Below are positions 52,661-61,574 of a stretch of DNA of 64,000 bases, one piece after another; within the stretch, counting starts at the first letter, position 1; every line of letters begins with the position of its first letter. A model generated the notes under the pieces. The model made no database searches and was not told the origin of the DNA. It worked only from the letters and a program-made list of their open reading frames with translations. Position numbers and translations under genes: made by a program. Source of the stretch: Gammaproteobacteria bacterium (GTDB lineage: Bacteria; Pseudomonadota; Gammaproteobacteria; Steroidobacterales; Steroidobacteraceae). The DNA lies in contig JAGWPE010000121.1 in assembly GCA_028870635.1 (NCBI GenBank), positions 1-64,000 of the forward strand, written 5' to 3'.

Positions 52661-55600
52661 GTGGGTGCAGCCGCGAAAATCGTGACCAGCCGCTCCGGCC
52701 TTCGGGCCGAGATCAGCGCGGGCGGCGCGGTGCGGCGCCTCGACTGCGGCCCGACGACCCTCACCCTCTTCACCGGCAACGAGGTCGAGTGCGGGCCCGC
52801 CAATCTTTTCCTGCGGCGCCGCGCCGGCATCCCCGATTGGACGCCTCTTCTCGGCCCCGGGAGCCCGACGCGGTTCGGTCCACCGGCCGGCGGCCGGCTC
52901 GAGGGGCGTGGCACCTGGGACGGCATCGACTACGGCATCTCGCTCGTGCTCGCAGCGGAGGCATCCGTCTGGTTCTGGCACGTGCGCTTGAGGAATGTCT
53001 CGGCGGAGGCGCGGGAGCTCGACCTCACCTACGCCCAGGATGTCGCACTCGCCCCCTACGGGGCGGTGCGGATGAATGAGTACTACGTGAGCCAGTACGT
53101 CGATCACACGCCGCTCGCTGATCCGCGGCACGGAACCCTGATCGCCTCCCGGCAGAATCAGGCGGCGGATGGGCGCAACCCGTGGTGCCTGATCGGATCA
53201 CTGCGGCGGGCCGTCTCCTTCGCCACCGACGCGCTCGATTTTCACGGACTCGCCGGCCGCACGGGCGAGCCGCCCGCCGGGATGCTCGGCGAGCTTCCGG
53301 GACGGCGCCTGCAGCACGAGCATTCCATGGCGGTGCTGCGCGATGAGCCGCTGCGTCTGGCTGTCGGAGAGAGCCGGGATGCAGGCTTCTTCGGTATCTT
53401 CATCGCGGACCATCCGCAGGCCACGTCCCAGGCGGACCTCTCCAGGGTGAGCGGCGTGCTGGCGCTGCCCGAGGCCGCGCCAGCCGCGGTTTCGCCGGGC
53501 CCGGCTCCCGCGGGCGGCACCGGCCAAACGCTCTTCGCTGCGGCGATGCCTCTGCAGGCCGACGATCTCGATCGCGACGCGCTCAGCCGGCTCTTTCCGC
53601 CGCCGTGGCGACACGAAGAGACCGGCGAGCGGGGCGGTCTCCTCTCGTTCTTCCATAGCGCCGACAGTCACGTGGTGCTGCAGGCCAAGGAGCGGCGCGT
53701 GCTGCGCCCTCACGGCCAGCTGCTGCGCACCGGGCGCCATCTGACTCCGGATGAGAGCGCCCTGACATCCACCGTGTGGATGACCGGCGTGTTCCACTCC
53801 ATGCTGGCCCAGGGGCATGTCAGCATCAACCGTTTCCTGTCGGCGAATCGCAGTTATCTCGGCTTCTTCCGCTCGCAGGGCCTGCGCGTCTTCGCCAGGC
53901 TCGCCGGCGAGTGGCGGCTCCTCGGCGTGCCCTCCGCCTTCGAGATGACTCCCGACAGCTGCCGCTGGATCTACCGGCACGCCGAGGGCGAGATCCAGCT
54001 GCGCTCCGCTGCCCGGACGGGACTCCACGCGCTGACCCTCGATGTCGAGGTAACCGCCGGACCTGATACGGCGTTCCTCATCTCTCAGCACGTCGCGCTG
54101 AATGGCGACGACGGCAATGGACCGGAGCCTCTAGACTGGCGGCGCATGGGCGATACGCTCGTGGTCACAGCGGCGCCGGGGTCGGATGTCGGCCGCAGAT
54201 TTCCGCGCGGCGAGTTCCGGATTACCGTCAGCTCCGAAACGGCCGTGCAGCGCGTCGGAGCGGATGAGCTGCTCTTCCCGGACGGACGCTCGCGACAGGA
54301 GCCCTACCTCTGCATCGAGACGTCGGCCACGCGCCGCGCGGGACTGAGCATCCGCGGCTTTCTGATTTCCGAGGAGAGCCAGAAGCCCTGGCGCCTGCCG
54401 GACACAGAGCCGCTGACGCCGAGCCTGACGGTCGAGCCGGCCGTCGCCGGCGAGCCTGGCGAGCGCGCCGCGCGCCTCGCCGCGATGGTGCCGTGGTACG
54501 CACAGAACGCTCTCGTCCACTATCTGTCGCCGCGCGGCCTCGAGCAGTACTCGGGCGGCGGCTGGGGCACTCGAGACGTCTGTCAGGGACCGGTCGAGAT
54601 GCTGCTCGCATTGGGACGCACGGAGCCGCTGCGTGACGTCGTGCTCCGCGTCATGGCCAACCAGACCCCTGACGGGGACTGGCCCCAATGGTTCATGTTC
54701 TTCGAGCGCGAACGTGGGATCCGCGCTGGCGACTCACACGGTGACATCGTCTTCTGGCCGCTCGTAGCGCTCGCACAGTACATCATCGCCTCGGGCGACG
54801 CCGGCATCCTCGACGCTTCAGTCCCATTCTTCGACCCCAAGGGCCCGGACGCTGGTGAGCGCGCAACAGTCTGGCAGCATGTCGAGCGGGCTTTCAGCGT
54901 CATCGACAAACGGCGCATTCGCGGCACGACACTCGCCGCCTACGGTCACGGCGACTGGAACGACTCCCTGCAGCCCGCCGATCCGGCGCTGCGTGAGCAT
55001 ATGTGCAGCGCATGGACGGTGACGCTTCATTACCAAGCATTGACGACACTGGCGCTCGCATTGCGATCCCTCGGGCGCGCCGCGCAGGCGGAGCCCCTCG
55101 AGCAGCAGGCGCAAGCCGTTCGCGCCGACTTCCAGCGTCTCCTGCTTCCGGACGGAGTGCTCACCGGCTACGCCGTGTTCGACGGCGCGGACGTTCGCTA
55201 TCTCCTGCACCCGCGGGATGCGACGACCGGGGTTCGCTACAGCTCTCTTGCCATGATCCACGCGATCCTGGAGGACATGCTGACGCCGGATCAGACACGC
55301 GCGCACCTCGAGATCATCGGCAGAGAGCTCTCCGGTCCCGACGGTGTGCGCCTGTTCGACCGGCCCATGCCCTACCACGGCGGCCCGCAGCACATCTTCC
55401 AGCGCGCGGAGAGCGCGACGTTCTTCGGCCGTGAGATCGGCCTCATGTACATGCATGCGCACCTGCGCTACGCGCAGGCCCTGGCGCATGTCGGACGGGC
55501 GGAGGATTTCTTGCACGCGCTCTGTCAGGCCGATCCCATCGGCATCCGCTCCGTGGTCCCGGCGGCGACCCTGCGGCAGGCGAACTGCTACTACTCGAGC

Positions 55601-56026
55601 TCCGATGCGGCCTTCGCCGACCGCTATCAGGCGCGCACGGAATATGCGCGCATCCGCAGCGGCACGGTCCCGCTGGACGGCGGCTGGCGCGTATATTCCA
55701 GCGGCGCCGGTATCGCGCTCGCCCTCACCCTGAGGCGCTTCCTCGGACTCACCTGGGAATCCCGCGCGCTCTGCGTCGATCCCGTCATGCCCGGCGTGCT
55801 GGACGGGTTAAGGGTCATGACGTCCGTGCGCGAATATCCGCTCGAGGTGACATATCGGGTCGGTGTGGCGGGCAGCGGCGTCAACGAGATCGTACTCAAC
55901 GGTGAGCAGCTGCCGTTCACGCGCACAGCCAATCCGCACCGCCGTGGGGCGGTCCGGGTAGCCGCCGCAGCAGTGCTCGATCGCCTCACCCGTAACCGGA
56001 ACATCCTCGCCATCGACCTCGGCTAG
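52661..56026 (+). CDS. GH94 glycoside phosphorylase, 1,2-beta-oligoglucan phosphorylase-like
   Basis: This 1121-residue enzyme starts at GTG. The GH94 (alpha/alpha)6 catalytic domain is C-terminal (about 580-1000) with GGGWGTRDVCQGPVE near 632 and the general-acid motif GHGDWNDSL near 763. The N-terminal beta-sandwich domains (1-560) bind substrate. The long length and GTRDVCQGP match 1,2-beta-oligoglucan phosphorylases better than cellobiose phosphorylase (about 800 residues). It would split beta-1,2-glucan into glucose 1-phosphate. No glucan synthase or transporter is adjacent. No signal peptide is seen, so it is cytoplasmic. Confidence 0.82.
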   Translation: MGAAAKIVTSRSGLRAEISAGGAVRRLDCGPTTLTLFTGNEVECGPANLFLRRRAGIPDWTPLLGPGSPTRFGPPAGGRLEGRGTWDGIDYGISLVLAAEASVWFWHVRLRNVSAEARELDLTYAQDVALAPYGAVRMNEYYVSQYVDHTPLADPRHGTLIASRQNQAADGRNPWCLIGSLRRAVSFATDALDFHGLAGRTGEPPAGMLGELPGRRLQHEHSMAVLRDEPLRLAVGESRDAGFFGIFIADHPQATSQADLSRVSGVLALPEAAPAAVSPGPAPAGGTGQTLFAAAMPLQADDLDRDALSRLFPPPWRHEETGERGGLLSFFHSADSHVVLQAKERRVLRPHGQLLRTGRHLTPDESALTSTVWMTGVFHSMLAQGHVSINRFLSANRSYLGFFRSQGLRVFARLAGEWRLLGVPSAFEMTPDSCRWIYRHAEGEIQLRSAARTGLHALTLDVEVTAGPDTAFLISQHVALNGDDGNGPEPLDWRRMGDTLVVTAAPGSDVGRRFPRGEFRITVSSETAVQRVGADELLFPDGRSRQEPYLCIETSATRRAGLSIRGFLISEESQKPWRLPDTEPLTPSLTVEPAVAGEPGERAARLAAMVPWYAQNALVHYLSPRGLEQYSGGGWGTRDVCQGPVEMLLALGRTEPLRDVVLRVMANQTPDGDWPQWFMFFERERGIRAGDSHGDIVFWPLVALAQYIIASGDAGILDASVPFFDPKGPDAGERATVWQHVERAFSVIDKRRIRGTTLAAYGHGDWNDSLQPADPALREHMCSAWTVTLHYQALTTLALALRSLGRAAQAEPLEQQAQAVRADFQRLLLPDGVLTGYAVFDGADVRYLLHPRDATTGVRYSSLAMIHAILEDMLTPDQTRAHLEIIGRELSGPDGVRLFDRPMPYHGGPQHIFQRAESATFFGREIGLMYMHAHLRYAQALAHVGRAEDFLHALCQADPIGIRSVVPAATLRQANCYYSSSDAAFADRYQARTEYARIRSGTVPLDGGWRVYSSGAGIALALTLRRFLGLTWESRALCVDPVMPGVLDGLRVMTSVREYPLEVTYRVGVAGSGVNEIVLNGEQLPFTRTANPHRRGAVRVAAAAVLDRLTRNRNILAIDLG

Positions 56027-56049
56027 GCGCGGGGATATGATCGGCACGC

Positions 56050-57846
56050 ATGCGCCGCGCCCTGCTCTCAAGCCTGATCGCACTGGCGCTCTGCGCCTGC
56101 CAATCGGGTGACGATTCGTCCGCTCCGGCCGCCGCGCGCGTGATCAGCGCGCCGGCCGCCATTGCGACCTCCGCCACGCCTCCGCCGATGGCCGTTGCCC
56201 TGGCCCCGCAGATCAACGACGCCGATTTCCTGCAGTTTGACAGAACCCTGTCCTCCGACGCCTTCGGCGGCCGCAAGCCAGGTACGCGCGGCGAGGTGCT
56301 CACCATCCGTTACCTGGTCGATCAGTTCCGCCGCATGCACCTCACGCCGGGCAATCACGGTTACTGGCTGCAGAGCGTCCCTGTGCTGACCACCACCTTG
56401 CAGAACACCGGCGCGAAACTCGAAGTCCGCAGCCCGGGTGGCGGCCCGCAGAGCTTTGTCTACGGGACGGACATGATGGCATTCACACAGGATGCCCGCC
56501 CGGTCGTCGCACTGCGAAACTCGCCCGTCGTCTTCATGGGCTACGGAATCGATGCGCCCAAGTGGCAGTGGAACGACTACCAGGGCGTAAACGTCAAGGG
56601 CAAGACGGTGATCGTGCTGGTCAACGACCCTGGCTATGCCACGGGCGACCCGCAGCTCTTCGACGGCAAGGCGATGACCTGGTACGGGCGCTGGGTGTAC
56701 AAGTATCAGGAGGCGGCGCGCATGGGCGCCGCCGCCTGTTTCATCGTTCATACGAGCGACGATGCGGCCGGTTATTCCTGGACGGTGGTCAGGAACAGCA
56801 ACAGCGGCCCCTTGCAGAGCCTGCCCGCCGCCGTCGCTCCGGGTCCACGGCTCCCCGTCGCGGGCTGGCTGACACGGGCGGCCGCGCAGCGCCTGTTCCA
56901 CTCGGCCGGACTGGATTTCGACAGCCTCGCCGCGCAGGCGGCCAAGCGCGGCTTCACGCCCGTGCCCCTGAAGGCCACCGCCTCCATCGTCCTCAGGAGC
57001 ACCATCACCCACGGCCGATCCTACAACCTGCTGGCCCTCGTGAAAGGCAGCAAGCACCCCGAGCAGGTCGTGATCTACAGCGCGCACTGGGACCACCTCG
57101 GCACGGCGGGCGCGACTCGCGGGCACAGGGAGGTCTTTCACGGCGCCATCGACAACGGCAGCGGGCTTTCGGCGCTGCTCGAGATCGCCGATGCGTTCGC
57201 TCACCAGCAGACGCCACCGGAGCGCAGCGTTCTCTTCCTCATGCCGACGCTCGAGGAGGCGGTGATGCTCGGTTCGCAATACTACGTGGACCACCCGGCG
57301 TTTCCGCTCGACAAGACGGTGGCGGACCTCAACATCGACGCCTGGCCCATCATCGGCCGCGCTCGCGACATGACGGTCATCGGCGCGGGACAGTCGCAGA
57401 TCGAGGATGACCTCAAGCAGGTGCTCTCGCTGCAGGGCCGCGTGTTGACTGCGGAAGCGACGCCGCAGTACGGGTTCTATTTCCGCTCCGATCATTTCAG
57501 CTTCGCCAAGGCCGGCGTGCCGGCGCTGATCGCCGGCCCCGGGCTCGACCTCATCGAGGGCGGGCGCGCCGCCGGTCTCACGGCCTCCTCCGACTACACC
57601 GCGCACCGCTACCACACGCCGAGCGACGTCTTCGATCCCAACTGGGACCTCAGCGGCACGCTCGAGGACATTCAGACGCTCTATCTGCTCGGCCGCAATC
57701 TCGCCGATGGCAATGACTGGCCGGACTGGTACGCGGACAGTGAATTCCGTGCGCGCCGCGACGCCATGATGGCGAAGGCGCAGCAACCCGCCCGCGCGGG
57801 TAAATCACCCCGAGCCGCCGGGGCCCACAGCGGCGGCGCGCCTTGA
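56050..57846 (+). CDS. M28-family lipoprotein peptidase with PA domain
   Basis: This 598-residue protein begins with a lipoprotein signal (MRRALLSSLIALALCAC), so it is likely anchored in the envelope. A PA-type insertion (about 120-300) precedes the zinc aminopeptidase domain: AHWDHLG (His), GAIDNGSG (Asp), TLEEAV (Glu pair), NIDAWP (Asp) and YHTPSD (His). It would release N-terminal residues from peptides in the periplasm. It is separated from the phosphorylase gene by 23 bp. Confidence 0.9.
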   Translation: MRRALLSSLIALALCACQSGDDSSAPAAARVISAPAAIATSATPPPMAVALAPQINDADFLQFDRTLSSDAFGGRKPGTRGEVLTIRYLVDQFRRMHLTPGNHGYWLQSVPVLTTTLQNTGAKLEVRSPGGGPQSFVYGTDMMAFTQDARPVVALRNSPVVFMGYGIDAPKWQWNDYQGVNVKGKTVIVLVNDPGYATGDPQLFDGKAMTWYGRWVYKYQEAARMGAAACFIVHTSDDAAGYSWTVVRNSNSGPLQSLPAAVAPGPRLPVAGWLTRAAAQRLFHSAGLDFDSLAAQAAKRGFTPVPLKATASIVLRSTITHGRSYNLLALVKGSKHPEQVVIYSAHWDHLGTAGATRGHREVFHGAIDNGSGLSALLEIADAFAHQQTPPERSVLFLMPTLEEAVMLGSQYYVDHPAFPLDKTVADLNIDAWPIIGRARDMTVIGAGQSQIEDDLKQVLSLQGRVLTAEATPQYGFYFRSDHFSFAKAGVPALIAGPGLDLIEGGRAAGLTASSDYTAHRYHTPSDVFDPNWDLSGTLEDIQTLYLLGRNLADGNDWPDWYADSEFRARRDAMMAKAQQPARAGKSPRAAGAHSGGAP

Positions 57847-57859
57847 TGCGACGGGTCGC

Positions 57860-58651
57860 CTAGCCGGTACTGCGGTATGGGAGGACATCGACGGTGCGCT
57901 CCCAGCTCAACGGGACAACTTCACGTACGGTGATCCGCGGCGACTCGCTGTCCTGATTGCCGTCGCCGCTGAAGGCCGCGCAGACCGCCGCCAGGTAGTC
58001 GCAGCGAAGCGTGAGCTGCCAGAGCCGCCAGCGGTCCGGGGAGTCAGCAAGCTCGGGCCGCATGCGCAGTATCAGCCCCCGCTCCCCGGCAAGCTCGAAG
58101 CGAAACGCGTCCAGCGGGATCGCGAGACCCATTCCCCTCGCCTTGATGTACGACTCCTTCAGCGTCCACAGCTCGAAGAATCGCCGCCGCCGCTCGCCCG
58201 CCGGCAGCGAGAGCAGCGCCGCGCTCTCCTCCGGCGCGAAGTAGCGGTCGAGCCCGTCGATGTCGGCTTCGCGCGCCGCGATGCTTTCGGTGTCGATGCC
58301 GAGCGTTCTGCCTGATGTGACCCCCAGCATCACGAGATCGGCGGAGTGCGAGATGTTGAATTCCAGTGCGGGAGTGATGCGCGGCGCGCGCAGCGCCGGA
58401 CGTCCGTGCCGTCCGGTCGAGAAAGTCCAGTCCTCGGGCCGCACGGACGCGTAGCGTGACAACGCGGTGCGCACCAGCGCGCGTGTCACGAGGAAGCGCC
58501 GCTGATCCCGCGCAAACCGGAAGCGGGCCCGCCTGGCGCGCTCCTGCGCGCTGAGCAGCGCATCGTAACGGGACAGGAGCGAGTCATCGCCGATGTCGCT
58601 GATGTAGGTACACCAGATGTCGATCCTGCGGCTGTCGGCGGCGATGTCCAT
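57860..58651 (-). CDS. 4'-phosphopantetheinyl transferase (Sfp type)
   Basis: This 263-residue enzyme transfers phosphopantetheine from CoA to carrier proteins. The magnesium/CoA motifs are GIDTE (Asp120, Glu122) and WTLKESYIKARG (Trp162, Lys165, Glu166, Lys170), with FNISHS upstream, all typical of Sfp. No polyketide or nonribosomal peptide synthase is in the window. It lies 9 bp downstream of the HpnB-like gene on the same strand, probably cotranscribed. Confidence 0.88.
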   Translation of the reverse strand: MDIAADSRRIDIWCTYISDIGDDSLLSRYDALLSAQERARRARFRFARDQRRFLVTRALVRTALSRYASVRPEDWTFSTGRHGRPALRAPRITPALEFNISHSADLVMLGVTSGRTLGIDTESIAAREADIDGLDRYFAPEESAALLSLPAGERRRRFFELWTLKESYIKARGMGLAIPLDAFRFELAGERGLILRMRPELADSPDRWRLWQLTLRCDYLAAVCAAFSGDGNQDSESPRITVREVVPLSWERTVDVLPYRSTG

Positions 58652-58660
58652 GGCTTGCCG

Positions 58661-59875
58661 CTACGTGCCGGGCTCACGCACCGGGCGGACATCCTGTGCC
58701 CTGCCCTTCCACTTCCCGCCGCGTCCCAAGGCGTATTCGATGGCGGAATGAACCGTGGCGGCCGCATAAAAGAGCGCCACTGCCGGCAAAGTCAGCGCGA
58801 AGGCCGGTGAGAGGCGATAGAGCCGGACCATCGGCAGATAACAGGCGGTCATCAGCAGCCACGCGGCGGCGCCGAGGGCAACCACGGCGCGCTCGCGCGC
58901 CAGCAGCAGGAGCGGAGGCGCCAGATAAGTGACGATCAGTCCGAGAAGGGTCCCGGCGAGCGCCAGGTACGAGTGCCGCAGCTGGTTGAAGGCGGTGCGC
59001 GAGATCATGGCGCCGATCTCGGCGAGCGAGCCATACACCCGCAGGCTGCGCGTCTGCCGCGCGAGCCCCAGCCAGATCCGCCCGCCGCTCGATTTGACCG
59101 CGCGCGCCAGAGCACAGTCGTCGATGATGCGGCCGCGGATCGCGGCGAGCCCGCCGGCACGGGCGAGCGCGGCCGGCCGGATCAGCATACAACCGCCTGC
59201 GGCGCCCGCGACCGAGGACCGAGGCGATGCGATCCAGGCCGGCGGATAGAGCTTGAGAAAAAAGAAGACGAAGGCCGGGATCAGGAAGCGCTCGGCGAGC
59301 GTCGCCGTCGAGAGCCGCACCATGAGCGATACGAGATCGAGGTGCTCAGCCTCGGCTTTGTCGGCGAGCGCCGCAACCTCACCGGGCACGTACTCGATGT
59401 CGGCATCGGTGAGGAGCAGAAAATCCGGATCGCGGGCGGCCGAAGCGGCAACACCCTGCGACATGGCCCAGAGCTTGCCCGTCCATCCCGGCGCAGGCGG
59501 CGTGCCGCCGAGCACCGTCAATCGCTCGCCCGCACCCGCGGCCTCGGCCGCCCTTCTCGCCTCCTCGGCGGTCCCATCCGTGCTGCCGTCATCGACGACG
59601 ATCAAGTGAAGCGGCGGCACCAGTGTCTGCGCCAGCAACGAGCTCACGGCCTTGCCGATGCCACCGGCTTCGTTGCGCGCCGGGACGACCGCGACCACGC
59701 GCCTGCCTGCCGCGCCTCCCGAGGATGAGGGCCGCGGGCTCAGTACGCGCGAGACCCGCCAGAAGCCGCCGCGCGCAGTCAGCAGATAGAGCCAAATGGC
59801 GAGCGGTGTGCCGGCCGCTACATACGCGAACGTCACAGCGTCAACCGCAACTGGGGCAAGATCGTGCTCGAGCAT
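58661..59875 (-). CDS. hpnB: Hopene-associated glycosyltransferase HpnB
   Basis: This 404-residue family-2 glycosyltransferase has an N-terminal hydrophobic segment, the GT-A domain (VVAVVPARNEAGGIG, VVDDGSTDGT, LLTDADIEYVPG and the acidic IIDDCALAR) and a C-terminal group of membrane helices. This arrangement is the hopene-associated HpnB type, located in the inner membrane. The locus with squalene-hopene cyclase, hpnG and hpnA a few kilobases away supports it. Its exact step in hopanoid side-chain synthesis is not settled. Confidence 0.85.
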   Translation of the reverse strand: MLEHDLAPVAVDAVTFAYVAAGTPLAIWLYLLTARGGFWRVSRVLSPRPSSSGGAAGRRVVAVVPARNEAGGIGKAVSSLLAQTLVPPLHLIVVDDGSTDGTAEEARRAAEAAGAGERLTVLGGTPPAPGWTGKLWAMSQGVAASAARDPDFLLLTDADIEYVPGEVAALADKAEAEHLDLVSLMVRLSTATLAERFLIPAFVFFFLKLYPPAWIASPRSSVAGAAGGCMLIRPAALARAGGLAAIRGRIIDDCALARAVKSSGGRIWLGLARQTRSLRVYGSLAEIGAMISRTAFNQLRHSYLALAGTLLGLIVTYLAPPLLLLARERAVVALGAAAWLLMTACYLPMVRLYRLSPAFALTLPAVALFYAAATVHSAIEYALGRGGKWKGRAQDVRPVREPGT

Positions 59876-59982
59876 GCGGGCAGGGCCGGGAGACCGATAT
59901 AATCGGCGGATCTATATTGCCAACTGGCCATTCCGGCTTCCTTCCGCAACCGAGGCCGCGGCCCAAAGCCGCGGAGAGCATA

Positions 59983-61374
59983 CTGATTGCCTCGAAAGAC
60001 ACGAGCGGGCCGCCGTTCCGCAAGCATAGCCCAAGGCGCTTCACCCGTGCAGCGCCCGGGCTGATCGCCGCGGCAGCGCTCGGTCTCGCCCCGGGTGCCG
60101 CAGTGGCGCAGGGGACGTCCGCCGCCGCGCCGGCCTCCACGCCCGCGCGAGCGCCGAAGGTCACCGGTCCGATTCCGGGGGCCGTGCACAAGCCGGCGAA
60201 GCCTCGCCACAAGGTCAACTGGCTCAATCCCACCACCTGGCCGGTGCTGCCGGTTCCACTCACCGCGGTCGACCCCAACAGCGGCACCACCCTCGGCATC
60301 ATTCCGACGATGCTGGTGACCAATTCCCGCAGCGAGATCACGGACATCATCGCGCCGGACATCATGCACAATCCGTATTTCGGCTGGGGCGCGCACGGCC
60401 GCATCCTCGCCTTCCCCTCGAAGGACACACAGTGGTCGATCGTCGCCGGCGGTGAGCAGCACATCGAGAGCACGTTCGATGCGCTCTTCCAGACAGGGTT
60501 GCTGCGCGCGACGCCTTATTCCCTGACGGTCGAGGGCCTCTACGACCGCAGCGGCACGCCGCGGTTCTACGGGATCGGCAACAACTCCTTCAAGATCAAC
60601 CAGACCGTCTACACCGATCAGCAGCTCGGCGTCACGGCCACGTTGGGCTGGAACATCACCCACGCCTGGCAGCTGGCCTATACCTTCGCCGCAAAGAAGG
60701 TCAAGGTGTTGGCCGGAGATCTCCAGGGCATCCCGCCGATCACCGCACGGTTCGCGGACATCATCGGCATCGGCACGACGCACGAGCTGCTGAACCGCGT
60801 CGCGATCGTCTATGACACCCGTGACGACATCACCATCCCCACGCGAGGCATGCAGGTGGTCGTCTACGGCGGCATCGCGAGCCGCAATGTTCAGCTCGAC
60901 GATTCGCTGTTCACGGAAGCCGGCGGCGACGGGCGGTTCTACTGGTCCCCGTTCAGCTCGCTCGTGGTGGCGACCCATGTGGATCTGCGTTATGAGCCGA
61001 GCGCGCGCCACGTGCCCTTCTGGGCGCTGAGCAGCCTGGGCGGCGATGAGACTATCATCGGCGGGTCGCAGACGCTGCGCGGCTACGGCACCTCGCGCTT
61101 CTACGACCGCAACTCCTTCTCGGCCAACATCGAGCTGCGCGAGAACGTGCTGTCGATCGATGCGTTCTCGACGCACATCGACCTGCAGATCGCCCCCTTC
61201 TTCGACACCGGGCGGGTATTCCACCGTCCCGGGATCTGGCCGATCACCCACCTGCACAATGTGTTCGGCGTGGGATTTCGCGGGATCGCACCGCCATCCG
61301 TCGTCGGCTACGTCGACATAGGCAAAGGCCACGAAGGCATCGCCGTCTTCACCGGCATCGGATACCCGTTTTAA
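59983..61374 (+). CDS. Omp85/BamA-type outer-membrane protein (surface antigen domain)
   Basis: The protein is about 463 residues long, with signal peptide hydrophobic core LIAAAALGLAPGAAVA followed by a Pro-rich linker and a beta-barrel. The barrel contains the Omp85 signature region GGSQTLRGYGTSRFYDRN and ends in Tyr-Pro-Phe. No POTRA repeats are evident, so it resembles short D15-type or patatin-associated barrels. There is no ATG before the signal peptide. CTG 59983 has GGAG 6 nt upstream and is my choice; TTG 59917 is the alternative. TATAAT at 59898-59903 would place the RNA start near the TTG, favouring the CTG. Confidence 0.78.
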   Translation: MIASKDTSGPPFRKHSPRRFTRAAPGLIAAAALGLAPGAAVAQGTSAAAPASTPARAPKVTGPIPGAVHKPAKPRHKVNWLNPTTWPVLPVPLTAVDPNSGTTLGIIPTMLVTNSRSEITDIIAPDIMHNPYFGWGAHGRILAFPSKDTQWSIVAGGEQHIESTFDALFQTGLLRATPYSLTVEGLYDRSGTPRFYGIGNNSFKINQTVYTDQQLGVTATLGWNITHAWQLAYTFAAKKVKVLAGDLQGIPPITARFADIIGIGTTHELLNRVAIVYDTRDDITIPTRGMQVVVYGGIASRNVQLDDSLFTEAGGDGRFYWSPFSSLVVATHVDLRYEPSARHVPFWALSSLGGDETIIGGSQTLRGYGTSRFYDRNSFSANIELRENVLSIDAFSTHIDLQIAPFFDTGRVFHRPGIWPITHLHNVFGVGFRGIAPPSVVGYVDIGKGHEGIAVFTGIGYPF

Positions 61375-61384
61375 ATTGGCGCAA

Positions 61385-61480
61385 AGTGCGGCATCCTGCC
61401 GCGTTGCTCGGCTCCGTCCCTGCGCCGAGCCCTTCGGGCCGGCCTTCGCCGTCCAAAATCGCTCCTGCGATTTTGTGCGC
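61385..61480. repeat. REP-like cluster of hairpins between convergent genes
   Basis: Three successive palindromes occur: GCGGCA-tcc-TGCCGC, GCTCGGC-N11-GCCGAGC, and the perfect CAAAATCGC-tcct-GCGATTTTG (61454-61475). A small CCC-ttc-GGG hairpin lies between the last two. Each of the three has a TCC-containing loop. The cluster fills the gap after the Omp85-type gene and before the convergent hpnA stop. It may end transcription both ways or be a dispersed repetitive element. The rest of 61481-61574 shows no gene. Confidence 0.65.
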
Positions 61481-61574
61481 GGCCAGCCGTGTGACAGGGA
61501 TTCATCCCGCGGCCCAGGGAGCGGCCCCTCTGAGATCCGCTACCGCCGGAGGAAGCGCCCCAGGAAACGGCCGC

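Noticed and set aside
51563-56026. A 1487-residue open frame extending the GH94 gene upstream
   Set aside because: The first 366 codons are antisense to the aminotransferase gene and carry no family features.
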